Below, piece by piece: positions 7,792 to 18,045 of a stretch of 48,368 bases of DNA. Made by a program: the position numbers and the translations under genes. The stretch's first letter is position 1, and the number at the start of each line of letters is the position of its first letter. The notes under the pieces are model-generated. The model had not been told where the DNA came from and searched no databases. It worked only from the letters and a program-made list of their open reading frames with translations. The stretch covers positions 1-48,368 of the forward strand of contig JBKPSJ010000245.1 in the NCBI GenBank assembly GCA_046765875.1, written 5' to 3'. This stretch comes from DASRHY01 sp046765875. GTDB lineage: Bacteria > Actinomycetota > Actinomycetes > Propionibacteriales > Kribbellaceae.

Positions 7792-8577
7792 ATGACCGCG
7801 GGTACCGAGCTCGACCTGCTCCGGTCGGGTGAACTGGATCTCACCGGCCGGCTGCTGACGGCGTCGAACGCGTCCTTCCAGTGCACCGTGACGCTGGACG
7901 ATCGCAGCGCGACCGTGGTGTACAAACCGGTGGCCGGCGAGCGCCCGCTGTGGGACTTCCCGGACGGCACCCTGGCCCAGCGCGAGTACGCGGCGTACCT
8001 GGTGTCGGAGGCGCTCGGCTGGTCGCTCGTACCGCCGACGCTGCTGCGCGACGGCCCGTTCGGCGAGGGCATGTGCCAACTGTGGATCGACGTCGACGAC
8101 CGTGAGCTGGTCGACATCGTGCCGCGCGGCGAGGTGGCCGACGGCTGGCTGGGCGTGCTGGAGGCGTACGACGGCCGGCACAACCCCGTCACGCTCGTGC
8201 ACGCGGACATCCCGGCGCTACGCCGGATGGCCGTGTTCGACACGGTGGTGAACAACGCCGACCGCAAGGGCGGGCACATCCTGCCGACCGCGGCCGGCAT
8301 CGTGTACGGATGCGACCACGGGGTGACCTTCAACGCCGACGAGAAGCTCCGCACCGTGTTGTGGGGATGGGCCGGCACCTCGTTGGCCGCGGACGAGGTG
8401 GACGGGTTGCGCCGGCTGGCCGAGGACCTCGACAGTGCGCTCGGCGACCAGCTGTGCACGTTGCTGACAGCCGCCGAGGTCGCGATGACCCGGAGCAGGG
8501 TGCGGCAGTTGTTGCGCCGCCGCCGATTTCCTGTCCCGGACGATGACCGCCACGTGATCCCCTGGCCTGCCTTCTAG
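7792..8577 (+). CDS. SCO1664 family protein, PI3/PI4-kinase-like fold
   Basis: A 261-residue protein of the SCO1664 family, described as related to phosphatidylinositol 3-/4-kinases. Kinase-like landmarks are visible: VYKPVAGE with Lys45 as a possible ATP-binding lysine, FDTVVNNADRKGGH (150-162) as a catalytic-loop-like segment with Asp and Asn, and YGCDHG (172-177) in the place of the metal-binding DFG. Its substrate is unknown. ATG 7792 is one base after the DUF3090 stop, so translational coupling is likely. It lies 24 bases upstream of mshC. Confidence 0.88.
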   Translation: MTAGTELDLLRSGELDLTGRLLTASNASFQCTVTLDDRSATVVYKPVAGERPLWDFPDGTLAQREYAAYLVSEALGWSLVPPTLLRDGPFGEGMCQLWIDVDDRELVDIVPRGEVADGWLGVLEAYDGRHNPVTLVHADIPALRRMAVFDTVVNNADRKGGHILPTAAGIVYGCDHGVTFNADEKLRTVLWGWAGTSLAADEVDGLRRLAEDLDSALGDQLCTLLTAAEVAMTRSRVRQLLRRRRFPVPDDDRHVIPWPAF

Positions 8578-8588
8578 CCTGCTCTGGA

Positions 8589-8594
8589 TAGGCT
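8589..8594 (+). promoter_or_regulatory. Candidate -10 element (TAGGCT) of mshC
   Basis: TAGGCT lies seven bases before ATG 8602 with no Shine-Dalgarno, suggesting that mshC has its own leaderless promoter inside the cluster. Confidence 0.5.
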
Positions 8595-8601
8595 CGCGGC
8601 T

Positions 8602-9819
8602 ATGCAGTCATGGCCCGCTCCGAGCCTTCCGCGGCTGCCCGGGACCGGGCCGGCCCCGCGGCTGTACGACTCCGCTGCCGGGCAGGTCGTCGAGGTCGCG
8701 CCCGCCGGTGGCCCGGCGCGGATGTACGTGTGCGGCATCACGCCGTACGACGCGACCCACATGGGCCATGCCGCGACGTACCTGACCTTCGACCTGATCG
8801 TGCGGCTCTGGCGTGACGCGGGTCACGAGACGTCGTACACGCAGAACGTCACCGACGTCGACGACCCACTGCTGGAGCGCGCACAGGCGACCGGCCAGGA
8901 CTGGGTCGCGCTGGCCGAGCGGGAGACGCAGTTGTTCCGCGACGATATGGCGGCGCTGCGGATACTGCCGCCGGACGTGTACGTCGGGGCGGTCGAGTCG
9001 ATCCCGCCGATCGTCGAGATGATCGAGACGCTGCGCCGCGAGGGTGCGGTATACGACGTGGATGGCGACCTGTACTTCGCGGTGAAGTCGGACCCCGACT
9101 TCGGCCGGGTGTCCGGATACGACGCGGCGACGATGCGGGCGTTGTTCGCCGAGCGTGGCGGCGACCCGGACCGGCCCGGGAAGCGCGATGCGCTGGACTG
9201 CGTGCTGTGGCAGGCCGAACGACCAGGAGAGCCGGCCTGGGACTCGCCGTTCGGTCGCGGCCGGCCAGGCTGGCACGTCGAGTGCGCGGCCATCGCCCTG
9301 CAGCACCTGGGCATGACCATCAACGTTCAGGGCGGCGGCACCGACCTGATCTTCCCGCACCACGAGATGTCGGCCTCGGAGGCACAGGTGGCCACCGGCC
9401 GGCACCCGTTCGCGCATGCGTACGTGCACCAGGCGATGGTCGGCCTGGACGGCGAGAAGATGTCGAAGTCCAAGGGCAACCTGGTGCTTGTGTCCAGGCT
9501 GCGCGCGGCGGGCGCGGACCCGATGGCGATCCGGCTGGCGCTGCTCGGCCACCACTACCGCGCCGAGTGGTCGTGGACCGACGAGGACCTGCGCACCGGT
9601 ACGCAGCGGCTGGAGGCCTGGCGGGACGCGGTACGCCGATCCGCCGGCCCGTCCGGCGCCGACCTCGTCGAGGCTCTGCGATCCGCCCTGACCGACGACC
9701 TGGACACCTTGGCCGCGCTGGAGGCCGTCGACGCGTGGGCATCCTCCGACGGCGACGACCCCGAAGCTCCGACCCTCGTCCGCGACGCCGTCGACGCCCT
9801 GCTCGGCGTCGAACTCTAG
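8602..9819 (+). CDS. mshC: L-cysteine:GlcN-inositol ligase (mycothiol biosynthesis)
   Basis: A 405-residue ATP-dependent ligase joining cysteine to 1-O-(2-amino-2-deoxy-glucopyranosyl)-myo-inositol, the penultimate step of mycothiol synthesis. It is a cysteinyl-tRNA synthetase paralogue: zinc Cys44 in MYVCGITPYD, the HIGH-like THMGH at 52-56 and KMSKS at 286-290. The C-terminal domain is shorter than in CysS (total about 405 rather than about 465 residues), and the N-terminal SWPAPSLPRLPGTG is typical of MshC. It acts in the cytoplasm, followed by MshD acetylation (not in the window). It forms the end of the conserved phosphatase-DUF3090-SCO1664 block. Confidence 0.95.
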   Translation: MQSWPAPSLPRLPGTGPAPRLYDSAAGQVVEVAPAGGPARMYVCGITPYDATHMGHAATYLTFDLIVRLWRDAGHETSYTQNVTDVDDPLLERAQATGQDWVALAERETQLFRDDMAALRILPPDVYVGAVESIPPIVEMIETLRREGAVYDVDGDLYFAVKSDPDFGRVSGYDAATMRALFAERGGDPDRPGKRDALDCVLWQAERPGEPAWDSPFGRGRPGWHVECAAIALQHLGMTINVQGGGTDLIFPHHEMSASEAQVATGRHPFAHAYVHQAMVGLDGEKMSKSKGNLVLVSRLRAAGADPMAIRLALLGHHYRAEWSWTDEDLRTGTQRLEAWRDAVRRSAGPSGADLVEALRSALTDDLDTLAALEAVDAWASSDGDDPEAPTLVRDAVDALLGVEL

Positions 9820-9898
9820 CCCCGTCCACTTACCGTTCATCGGACCCTTCTGGTCAGCGCCCGAACGGTGTTGCGGGGGGCTGTGAGGCTATGCCGGA

Positions 9899-9975
9899 TT
9901 GTGGGTTCGCACGTCTCGCTGGGGCCTCCCCCGACGCATGCAGTGCCCCGACCCACAAGGACGTGCGGCAACCCC
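9899..9975 (+). repeat. Dispersed intergenic repeat, copy 1
   Basis: The stretch begins TTGTGGGTTCGCACG, has a central GCATGC, then ACCCACAA (9951-9958) and ACGTGCGGCAACCC. It aligns end to end with 40713-40790. TTGTGGGT and ACCCACAA can pair, and the outer GGTTCGCACGT can pair imperfectly with ACGTGCGGCAACC. It lies between the convergent mshC and PAC2 genes. The function is unknown. Confidence 0.65.
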
Positions 9976-9980
9976 GAGCG

Positions 9981-10050
9981 CCGGGCCCGGGGTGACCAGA
10001 CGGGTCCGATAAACGCCGGGCCGGGGTGACCAGTGGGGTCGATGAACGCG
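9981..10050. repeat. Two tandem copies of a 35-base unit
   Basis: Bases 9981-10015 and 10016-10050 are near-identical direct copies: CCGGGCC(C)GGGGTGACCAG, then GGGTC(C)GAT, then AACG. They fill the rest of the gap before the PAC2 stop. The GGCCCGG-type ends are self-complementary and could act as weak terminator stems for the convergent genes. Confidence 0.6.
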
Positions 10051-10057
10051 GTGTGGG

Positions 10058-10897
10058 TTAGTCGCCGCGGTTGCGGTTGCGGCGGCGCAGATAGCGCTCG
10101 AACTCGGCGGCGATCGCGTCGCCGGTGGCCTCCGGCAGGTCGGTCGTGTCGCGCTGCTGTTCCAGGGTCGCGACGTACTCGGCGACCTCAGGGTCCTCGG
10201 CGCTCACCTCGTCGGCGCCGCGCTGCCAGGCCCGGGCCGCGTCTGGCAGGTCACCCTCGGGCAGCGAGAAGTCCAGCAGCGACTCGGCCCGGCCGAGCAA
10301 CGTCAGCGTGGCCTTCGGGCACGGCGGGTGCGCCACGTAGTGCGGGATCGCGGCCCAGATCGACACCGCCGCGATGCCGACCCGGCCGCACGCGTCGGCG
10401 AACACCCCCGTGATGCCCGTAGGGCCGGAGTACTGCGACGGCTCCAGTCCGAACCGCTCGGTCAGGTCCGGATCGACCGACGAGGCTGTCACAGGGATCG
10501 GCCTGGTGTGCGGCGACTCAGCCAGGAAGGCGCCGAGCACGATCACGAGCCGGGCCTCCTCGATCGCGGCCAGCAGCTCGCCGCAGAAGGCCCGCCAGCG
10601 CATGTTCGGCTCGATGCCGCGGATCAGCACGATGTCGTGGTGGAGGCCGTCCGGGCGGGCGATGTAGAACCGGGTGGTCGGCCAGGTCAGATAGCGGTGA
10701 TCATCGTCGTCGAAGTCGACCTCCGGCCGGTTGACCTGGAAGTCGTAGTAGTCCTCCGGGTCGATGGCGCCGGCCGGCTCGGCCTGCCAGTGCTCGATCA
10801 GGTGTTCGACGACGCCGGTGGCGGACTTGGCGGCGTCGTTCCAGCCCGCGAAGGCGGCGATCACCACGGGGTCGTTCAGCTGCCCGAGCTCGACCAC
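10058..10897 (-). CDS. PAC2 family protein (proteasome-assembly-chaperone-like)
   Basis: A 279-residue protein with PAC2 hallmarks: DPVVIAAFAGWNDAAKSATG near the N-terminus, LIRGIEPNMRWR, and IPHYVAHPPCPKATLTLL in the second half. Eukaryotic PAC2 helps assemble the 20S proteasome; the role of the bacterial family is not proven. The C-terminus ends in a basic RRRNRNRG. A GTG at 10906 extends the frame by three residues, but AGGGAGG overlaps it. GTG 10897 has proper spacing and matches the family start, so I chose it. The gene is convergent with mshC and divergent from metH, and shares the window with a real 20S proteasome 33 kb away. Confidence 0.87.
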   Translation of the reverse strand: MVELGQLNDPVVIAAFAGWNDAAKSATGVVEHLIEHWQAEPAGAIDPEDYYDFQVNRPEVDFDDDDHRYLTWPTTRFYIARPDGLHHDIVLIRGIEPNMRWRAFCGELLAAIEEARLVIVLGAFLAESPHTRPIPVTASSVDPDLTERFGLEPSQYSGPTGITGVFADACGRVGIAAVSIWAAIPHYVAHPPCPKATLTLLGRAESLLDFSLPEGDLPDAARAWQRGADEVSAEDPEVAEYVATLEQQRDTTDLPEATGDAIAAEFERYLRRRNRNRGD

Positions 10898-11057
10898 CTC
10901 GACCACCTCCCTCTGTCAGCCTCCGTGCAACCCCGTGGTCCGGCTGTCCAGCCTACGTCGGCGGCGCACATCGACCGTGATTCGAGATCGGCGCCCGGAT
11001 GCCGGAATCTGGGACCCTTGCCTGGAATGATCTACTGGTCAGCCCGCGAAAGAGCAT

Positions 11058-11086
11058 GTCGAGTACACATCGATGTGCCTATCGAC
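11058..11086 (+). promoter_or_regulatory. Dyad before metH, possible operator or leader hairpin
   Basis: A perfect 12-base palindrome CACATCGATGTG (11066-11077) is enclosed by a second matching pair, GTCGA (11058-11062) and TCGAC (11082-11086). It ends 13 bases before the metH ATG, just upstream of TGGAG. It could be a repressor site or an RNA hairpin near the ribosome site. The regulator is unknown. Confidence 0.5.
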
Positions 11087-11099
11087 TACCTGGAGTCTC

Positions 11100-14575
<3,476 letters not shown>

Positions 14576-14579
<4 letters not shown>

Positions 14580-15268
14580 CCGTGCCGGATCCCAGGGTGC
14601 TCCAGGCGGTCCTGTGGGACATGGACGGCACGCTCGTCGACACCGAGCCGGTGTGGTGGCGGGCCGAGATAGCGACCCTGAACCGGCTCGGCGCGCGGTG
14701 GACGGTCGAGGACTGCAAGTCGCTGGTCGGCAGCGACCTGGCCGCGTCGGCCGAGGTCTGGATGAGCCGGCTGCCGGCCGGTGTGATCACCCGGGACAAG
14801 CTGGTTGCCGAGGTGCACGGCGAGGTGATCCGCGGGCTCAAGGCCGGCATCACCTTCCAGCCCGGCGCGCTCCGCCTGCTCGGCGCACTGCGAACCGCGG
14901 GTGTGCCTTGCGCGCTGGTGTCGGCGTCGTACCGTTCGATGGTGGACGCGGTGCTGTCGCACTGCCCGCCGGACGCGTTCGGCGTCACGGTGGCGGGCGA
15001 CGAGGTGAGCCGGGGCAAGCCGCACCCGGAGTCGTACGTGACCGCTGCGCGCCTGCTCGGTGCCGATCCGGCCGCGTCGGTGGTGCTGGAGGACTCGCCG
15101 CCGGGCGCTGCGGCCGGAAACGCGGCCGGCGCTGTCGTGGTGGCGATCGCGCAGCATGTACCGGTGCCGGAGGCGCCGCGCCGGGTGCAGGCTGCGTCGC
15201 TGACGGAGCTCACGGTCGAGGACCTGCGGCGGCTGGTGGCCCGAGCGAATGATGAGGTTGGCAGGTGA
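14576..15268 (+). CDS. HAD-superfamily phosphatase, subfamily IA
   Basis: A 230-residue HAD hydrolase. Motif I is LWDMDGTLVDTEP with nucleophile Asp15 and Asp17. Motif II is near LVSASYRSM, motif III is the Lys of RGKPHPESY, and motif IV is VVLEDSPPGAAAG. The helical cap between motifs I and II is that of beta-phosphoglucomutase-like or phosphoglycolate-phosphatase-like enzymes. The ATG overlaps the metH stop (ATGA), so translation is coupled. The metH-HAD pair is common in actinomycetes, which hints at a methyl-cycle or damage-repair role, but the substrate cannot be read from sequence. Confidence 0.9.
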
Positions 15269-16743
15269 TCCTGCGAGGCCTCGCTGTTGTGGCGTCGGTG
15301 GCGGTAGTGCTGGCCGGCTGCCAGAAGAGCAACGGGAGCAAAACGGCACCGGCCGACGAGAAGGTGCTCAAGGTGGCCGCCGCGGCCCGTCCGCTCCAGC
15401 TCGACCCGGCGCTCGCGACCGACGCGGGTGCGCGGGCGCTGGTGCCCGATCTGTACCAGAACCTGCTGACCATTCCGCCGGGGGAGATCATCCCGGAGCC
15501 GGATACCGCGGACTGCCAGTTCGACACCCCGACGTCGTACCGGTGCACGATCCGGACCGGGCTGACCTTCGCCAACGGGCATGTGCTGGACTCCTCCGAC
15601 GTCAAGTTCGGCATCGAGCGGCTCCGCACCGTCCCCGGCGCCGCCCGCGCGGCCGCGCTGTTCGGCACGGTGAGGTCGATCGAGGCGCCCAAGCCGGACA
15701 CCGTGGTGTTCACGCTGCGCCGCCCGGACGCGACGTTCCCCTACGTTCTGACCACCCCGGCGGCCTCGATCGTCGACGAGGAGACCTTCCCGGCCGATCG
15801 GGTGGTCCCGCCCGCGAGCGTGGTGGGCAGCGGTCCCTTTCAGGTCAGCCGGTACGCCGCGACCGGCCCGCTGGTCCTGCAGCGGTTCGACAAGTACAAG
15901 GGCACACCACGGCCGCAGTACACCAAGGTCGAGATCTCGTTCCCCGGCGCCACCGCCGCGCTGACCAAGGCGGTCCGGACCGGCGCGGCCGACCTGGCGA
16001 CCGGGCTGCCGGGCGGGCTCAAGGCGCCTTCGGGGCTGCAGCTGTTCAACGTCGACACCGCCCGGATCGGATACTGGGCGTTCCGGCCCATGTCCGCCGC
16101 GGGCCGCCAGCCCGCGGTGCGCCGCGCGGTCGCCCAGATGATCAACCGCGAGACGCTGATCAAACGCGTGTACGGCGACCGGGTCAAGCCGCTGAGATCG
16201 GTGCTGCCGGACGGGTACGAGGGCCACACCGACGCGTTCACCCAGACGTACGCCACACCGGACCGGGCCAAGGCGGCCGCCCTGCTCACCGCCGCAGACA
16301 TTCGGACGCGCGTACGCCTGACCATCGGCTGGACGGTCCGCTCGAACGGCGCTCGCGAGGCCGACGAACTCCGCCGCCAGCTCGAGGCCGGCGGGCTGTT
16401 CCAGGTGACGGTACGCCGCACCGCCGACGCGGATCTGGTCCAGCAGACCCGGATGGCCGACATACCCGACGCGGACAGCTTCCTGTCCCCGGTGCTGCGG
16501 CCGGCCGGCATGGCGGCGTCACCGACCGTGACCAGGCTGATCCACCAGGAGACCACCGCGCAGAGCCGGTCGGACCGGGCGGCGGCGCTGACCGCGTTGC
16601 AGGCTCAGGCGGCCACGGAGGCCTGGGCGCTGCCGATCTGGCGCGACAGCGCGGCCGTGCTGGCCGGGCCCGGCGTGAGCGGGACCGACCAGCTTTTGGA
16701 CCGCATGTCCGCTGTCCGATATGGCTATCTGCGTAAGGACTGA
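15265..16743 (+). CDS. ABC transporter substrate-binding lipoprotein, family 5
   Basis: A 492-residue extracytoplasmic solute-binding protein of the oligopeptide/dipeptide type. It starts with a lipoprotein signal and lipobox VLAGC with Cys19. Family features include LDPALATDAGARALVPDLYQ, FANGHVLDSSDVKFGIERL and the VVGSGPFQVSRY segment. The GTG start overlaps the HAD stop (GTGA), so it is coupled to the metH-HAD genes rather than to the importer that begins 223 bases downstream. It may be an orphan binding protein feeding the adjacent importer or another one. Confidence 0.88.
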   Translation: MILRGLAVVASVAVVLAGCQKSNGSKTAPADEKVLKVAAAARPLQLDPALATDAGARALVPDLYQNLLTIPPGEIIPEPDTADCQFDTPTSYRCTIRTGLTFANGHVLDSSDVKFGIERLRTVPGAARAAALFGTVRSIEAPKPDTVVFTLRRPDATFPYVLTTPAASIVDEETFPADRVVPPASVVGSGPFQVSRYAATGPLVLQRFDKYKGTPRPQYTKVEISFPGATAALTKAVRTGAADLATGLPGGLKAPSGLQLFNVDTARIGYWAFRPMSAAGRQPAVRRAVAQMINRETLIKRVYGDRVKPLRSVLPDGYEGHTDAFTQTYATPDRAKAAALLTAADIRTRVRLTIGWTVRSNGAREADELRRQLEAGGLFQVTVRRTADADLVQQTRMADIPDADSFLSPVLRPAGMAASPTVTRLIHQETTAQSRSDRAAALTALQAQAATEAWALPIWRDSAAVLAGPGVSGTDQLLDRMSAVRYGYLRKD

Positions 16744-16746
16744 CCA

Positions 16747-16772
16747 GCGGACCTTACCCTCCGCAAGTCCGC
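16747..16772 (+). terminator. Hairpin after the first binding protein
   Basis: GCGGAC (16747-16752) pairs with GTCCGC (16767-16772) across 14 bases, directly after the stop at 16741-16743. No T-run follows. It is a modest candidate for ending the metH-HAD-SBP transcript before the importer operon. Confidence 0.35.
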
Positions 16773-16966
16773 GGCGACACATGGCGCCCGGCCACAGATC
16801 AATGTAAAGATTCGAGCCGACACAGCAGGATTTCTCAGGGATCACGATTGGGCAACGCACCTTTGCCGGTGTTTGACTGAGGCGCATGCTGAGCGCCAAG
16901 TTTGGGCGGCAGCACATCCCGCTGTGACCGAACAACCTCCATACCAGGGGCAGGGGAACACACCGC

Positions 16967-17962
16967 GTGACAGCGCCACTAGAGGTCGAGCCCGGAGCAT
17001 CGGCGGCCCAGCCAGAGGCCGTCCTCGAAGGCATCGGCCAGATCGAAGGCAGGTCTCTCGGGCAGATCGCCTGGATGCGGCTCAAGCGCGACCGGGTGGC
17101 GATCGCCGGAGGCTGCGTCGTGCTCATGCTGATGCTGGTCGCCATCTTCGCCCCGCTGATCTGCAAGGCGGTCGGCCAGTCGCCGTACCTGTACCACCAG
17201 GACCTGATCGACACCAAGACAGGTACGCTGGCGCCGATCGGCCGGTTCGGCGGGATCTCGTGGCATCATCTGATGGGTCTGGAGCCGGAGAAGGGTCGCG
17301 ACATCTTCGCGCGGGTCGTCTACGGTGCGCGGGTGTCGCTGCTGATCGCGTTCCTGGCCACGCTGATCTCGGTGGCGATCGGGACCACGATGGGTGTGAT
17401 CGCGGGGTTCTTCGGTGGCTGGGTCGATGCCTTCATCAGCCGGCTGATGGACATCTTCTTGGCCTTCCCGTTGCTGGTGTTCGCGCTCGCGCTGGGTGGT
17501 GTGATCCCGGACGAGGCGTTCGGGCTGAAGGGGAACGGGCTGCGGATCGCGCTGCTGATCTTCCTGGTCGGCTTCTTCAACTGGCCCTACATCGGCCGGA
17601 TCATCCGCGGCCAGGCGCTGTCGCTGCGGGAACGGGAGTTCGTCGACGCCGCGCGCAGCCTGGGGGCGCGGCGGCCGTACATCCTGTTCACCGAGCTGCT
17701 GCCGAACCTGATCGGCCCGATCCTGGTCTACTCGACCCTGATCATCCCGACCAACATCCTGTTCGAGGCGGCGCTGTCGTTCCTCGGCGTCGGGGTCAAC
17801 CCACCGCTGGCGTCCTGGGGCGGGATGCTGTCCGACGCGGTCGCGTACTACACGATGCCGCACTTCATGTTCTGGCCCGGCATCGCGATCTTCATCACTG
17901 TGCTGTCGTTCAACCTGTTCGGCGACGGGCTGCGCGATGCCCTGGATCCGCGGTCGCGATGA
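16967..17962 (+). CDS. Peptide-type ABC importer permease, DppC/OppC-like
   Basis: A 331-residue inner-membrane permease. The N-terminal cytoplasmic arm (IAWMRLKRDRVAIAGG) leads into helix 1, and the usual OppC core follows (VYGARVSLLIAFLATLISV). The EAA loop, which docks the ATPase, is REFVDAARSLGARRPYILF. It ends in LFGDGLRDALDPR, diagnostic for the C-type permease. GTG 16967 has CAGGGGAA upstream. The 223-base gap before it holds a hairpin and an A/T-richer patch near 16800-16815, and is the likely promoter region of this operon. The permease comes before its binding protein, an unusual order. Confidence 0.92.
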   Translation: MTAPLEVEPGASAAQPEAVLEGIGQIEGRSLGQIAWMRLKRDRVAIAGGCVVLMLMLVAIFAPLICKAVGQSPYLYHQDLIDTKTGTLAPIGRFGGISWHHLMGLEPEKGRDIFARVVYGARVSLLIAFLATLISVAIGTTMGVIAGFFGGWVDAFISRLMDIFLAFPLLVFALALGGVIPDEAFGLKGNGLRIALLIFLVGFFNWPYIGRIIRGQALSLREREFVDAARSLGARRPYILFTELLPNLIGPILVYSTLIIPTNILFEAALSFLGVGVNPPLASWGGMLSDAVAYYTMPHFMFWPGIAIFITVLSFNLFGDGLRDALDPRSR

Positions 17963-18045
17963 GCAGGTATGGCACGGCGCAGCAGGAACCTACAGGTACC
18001 TATCGAGAAATGCTCAGGAGAAGGAAGAAGGGTGGATCGGAAACG

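Noticed and set aside
10907..11099. Cobalamin riboswitch before metH
   Set aside because: I looked for a B12-box and the usual multi-stem leader. The gap is only about 190 bases and I see just one dyad.
16881..16897. GGCGC / GCGCC mini-hairpin before the importer operon
   Set aside because: Five base pairs of pure G and C are expected by chance at this base composition.
16873..18045. Open frame that would add about 390 residues to the N-terminus of the second binding protein
   Set aside because: It overlaps the permease gene in another frame and has Arg/Pro/Gly-rich shadow composition. The lipoprotein signal starts at 18046.
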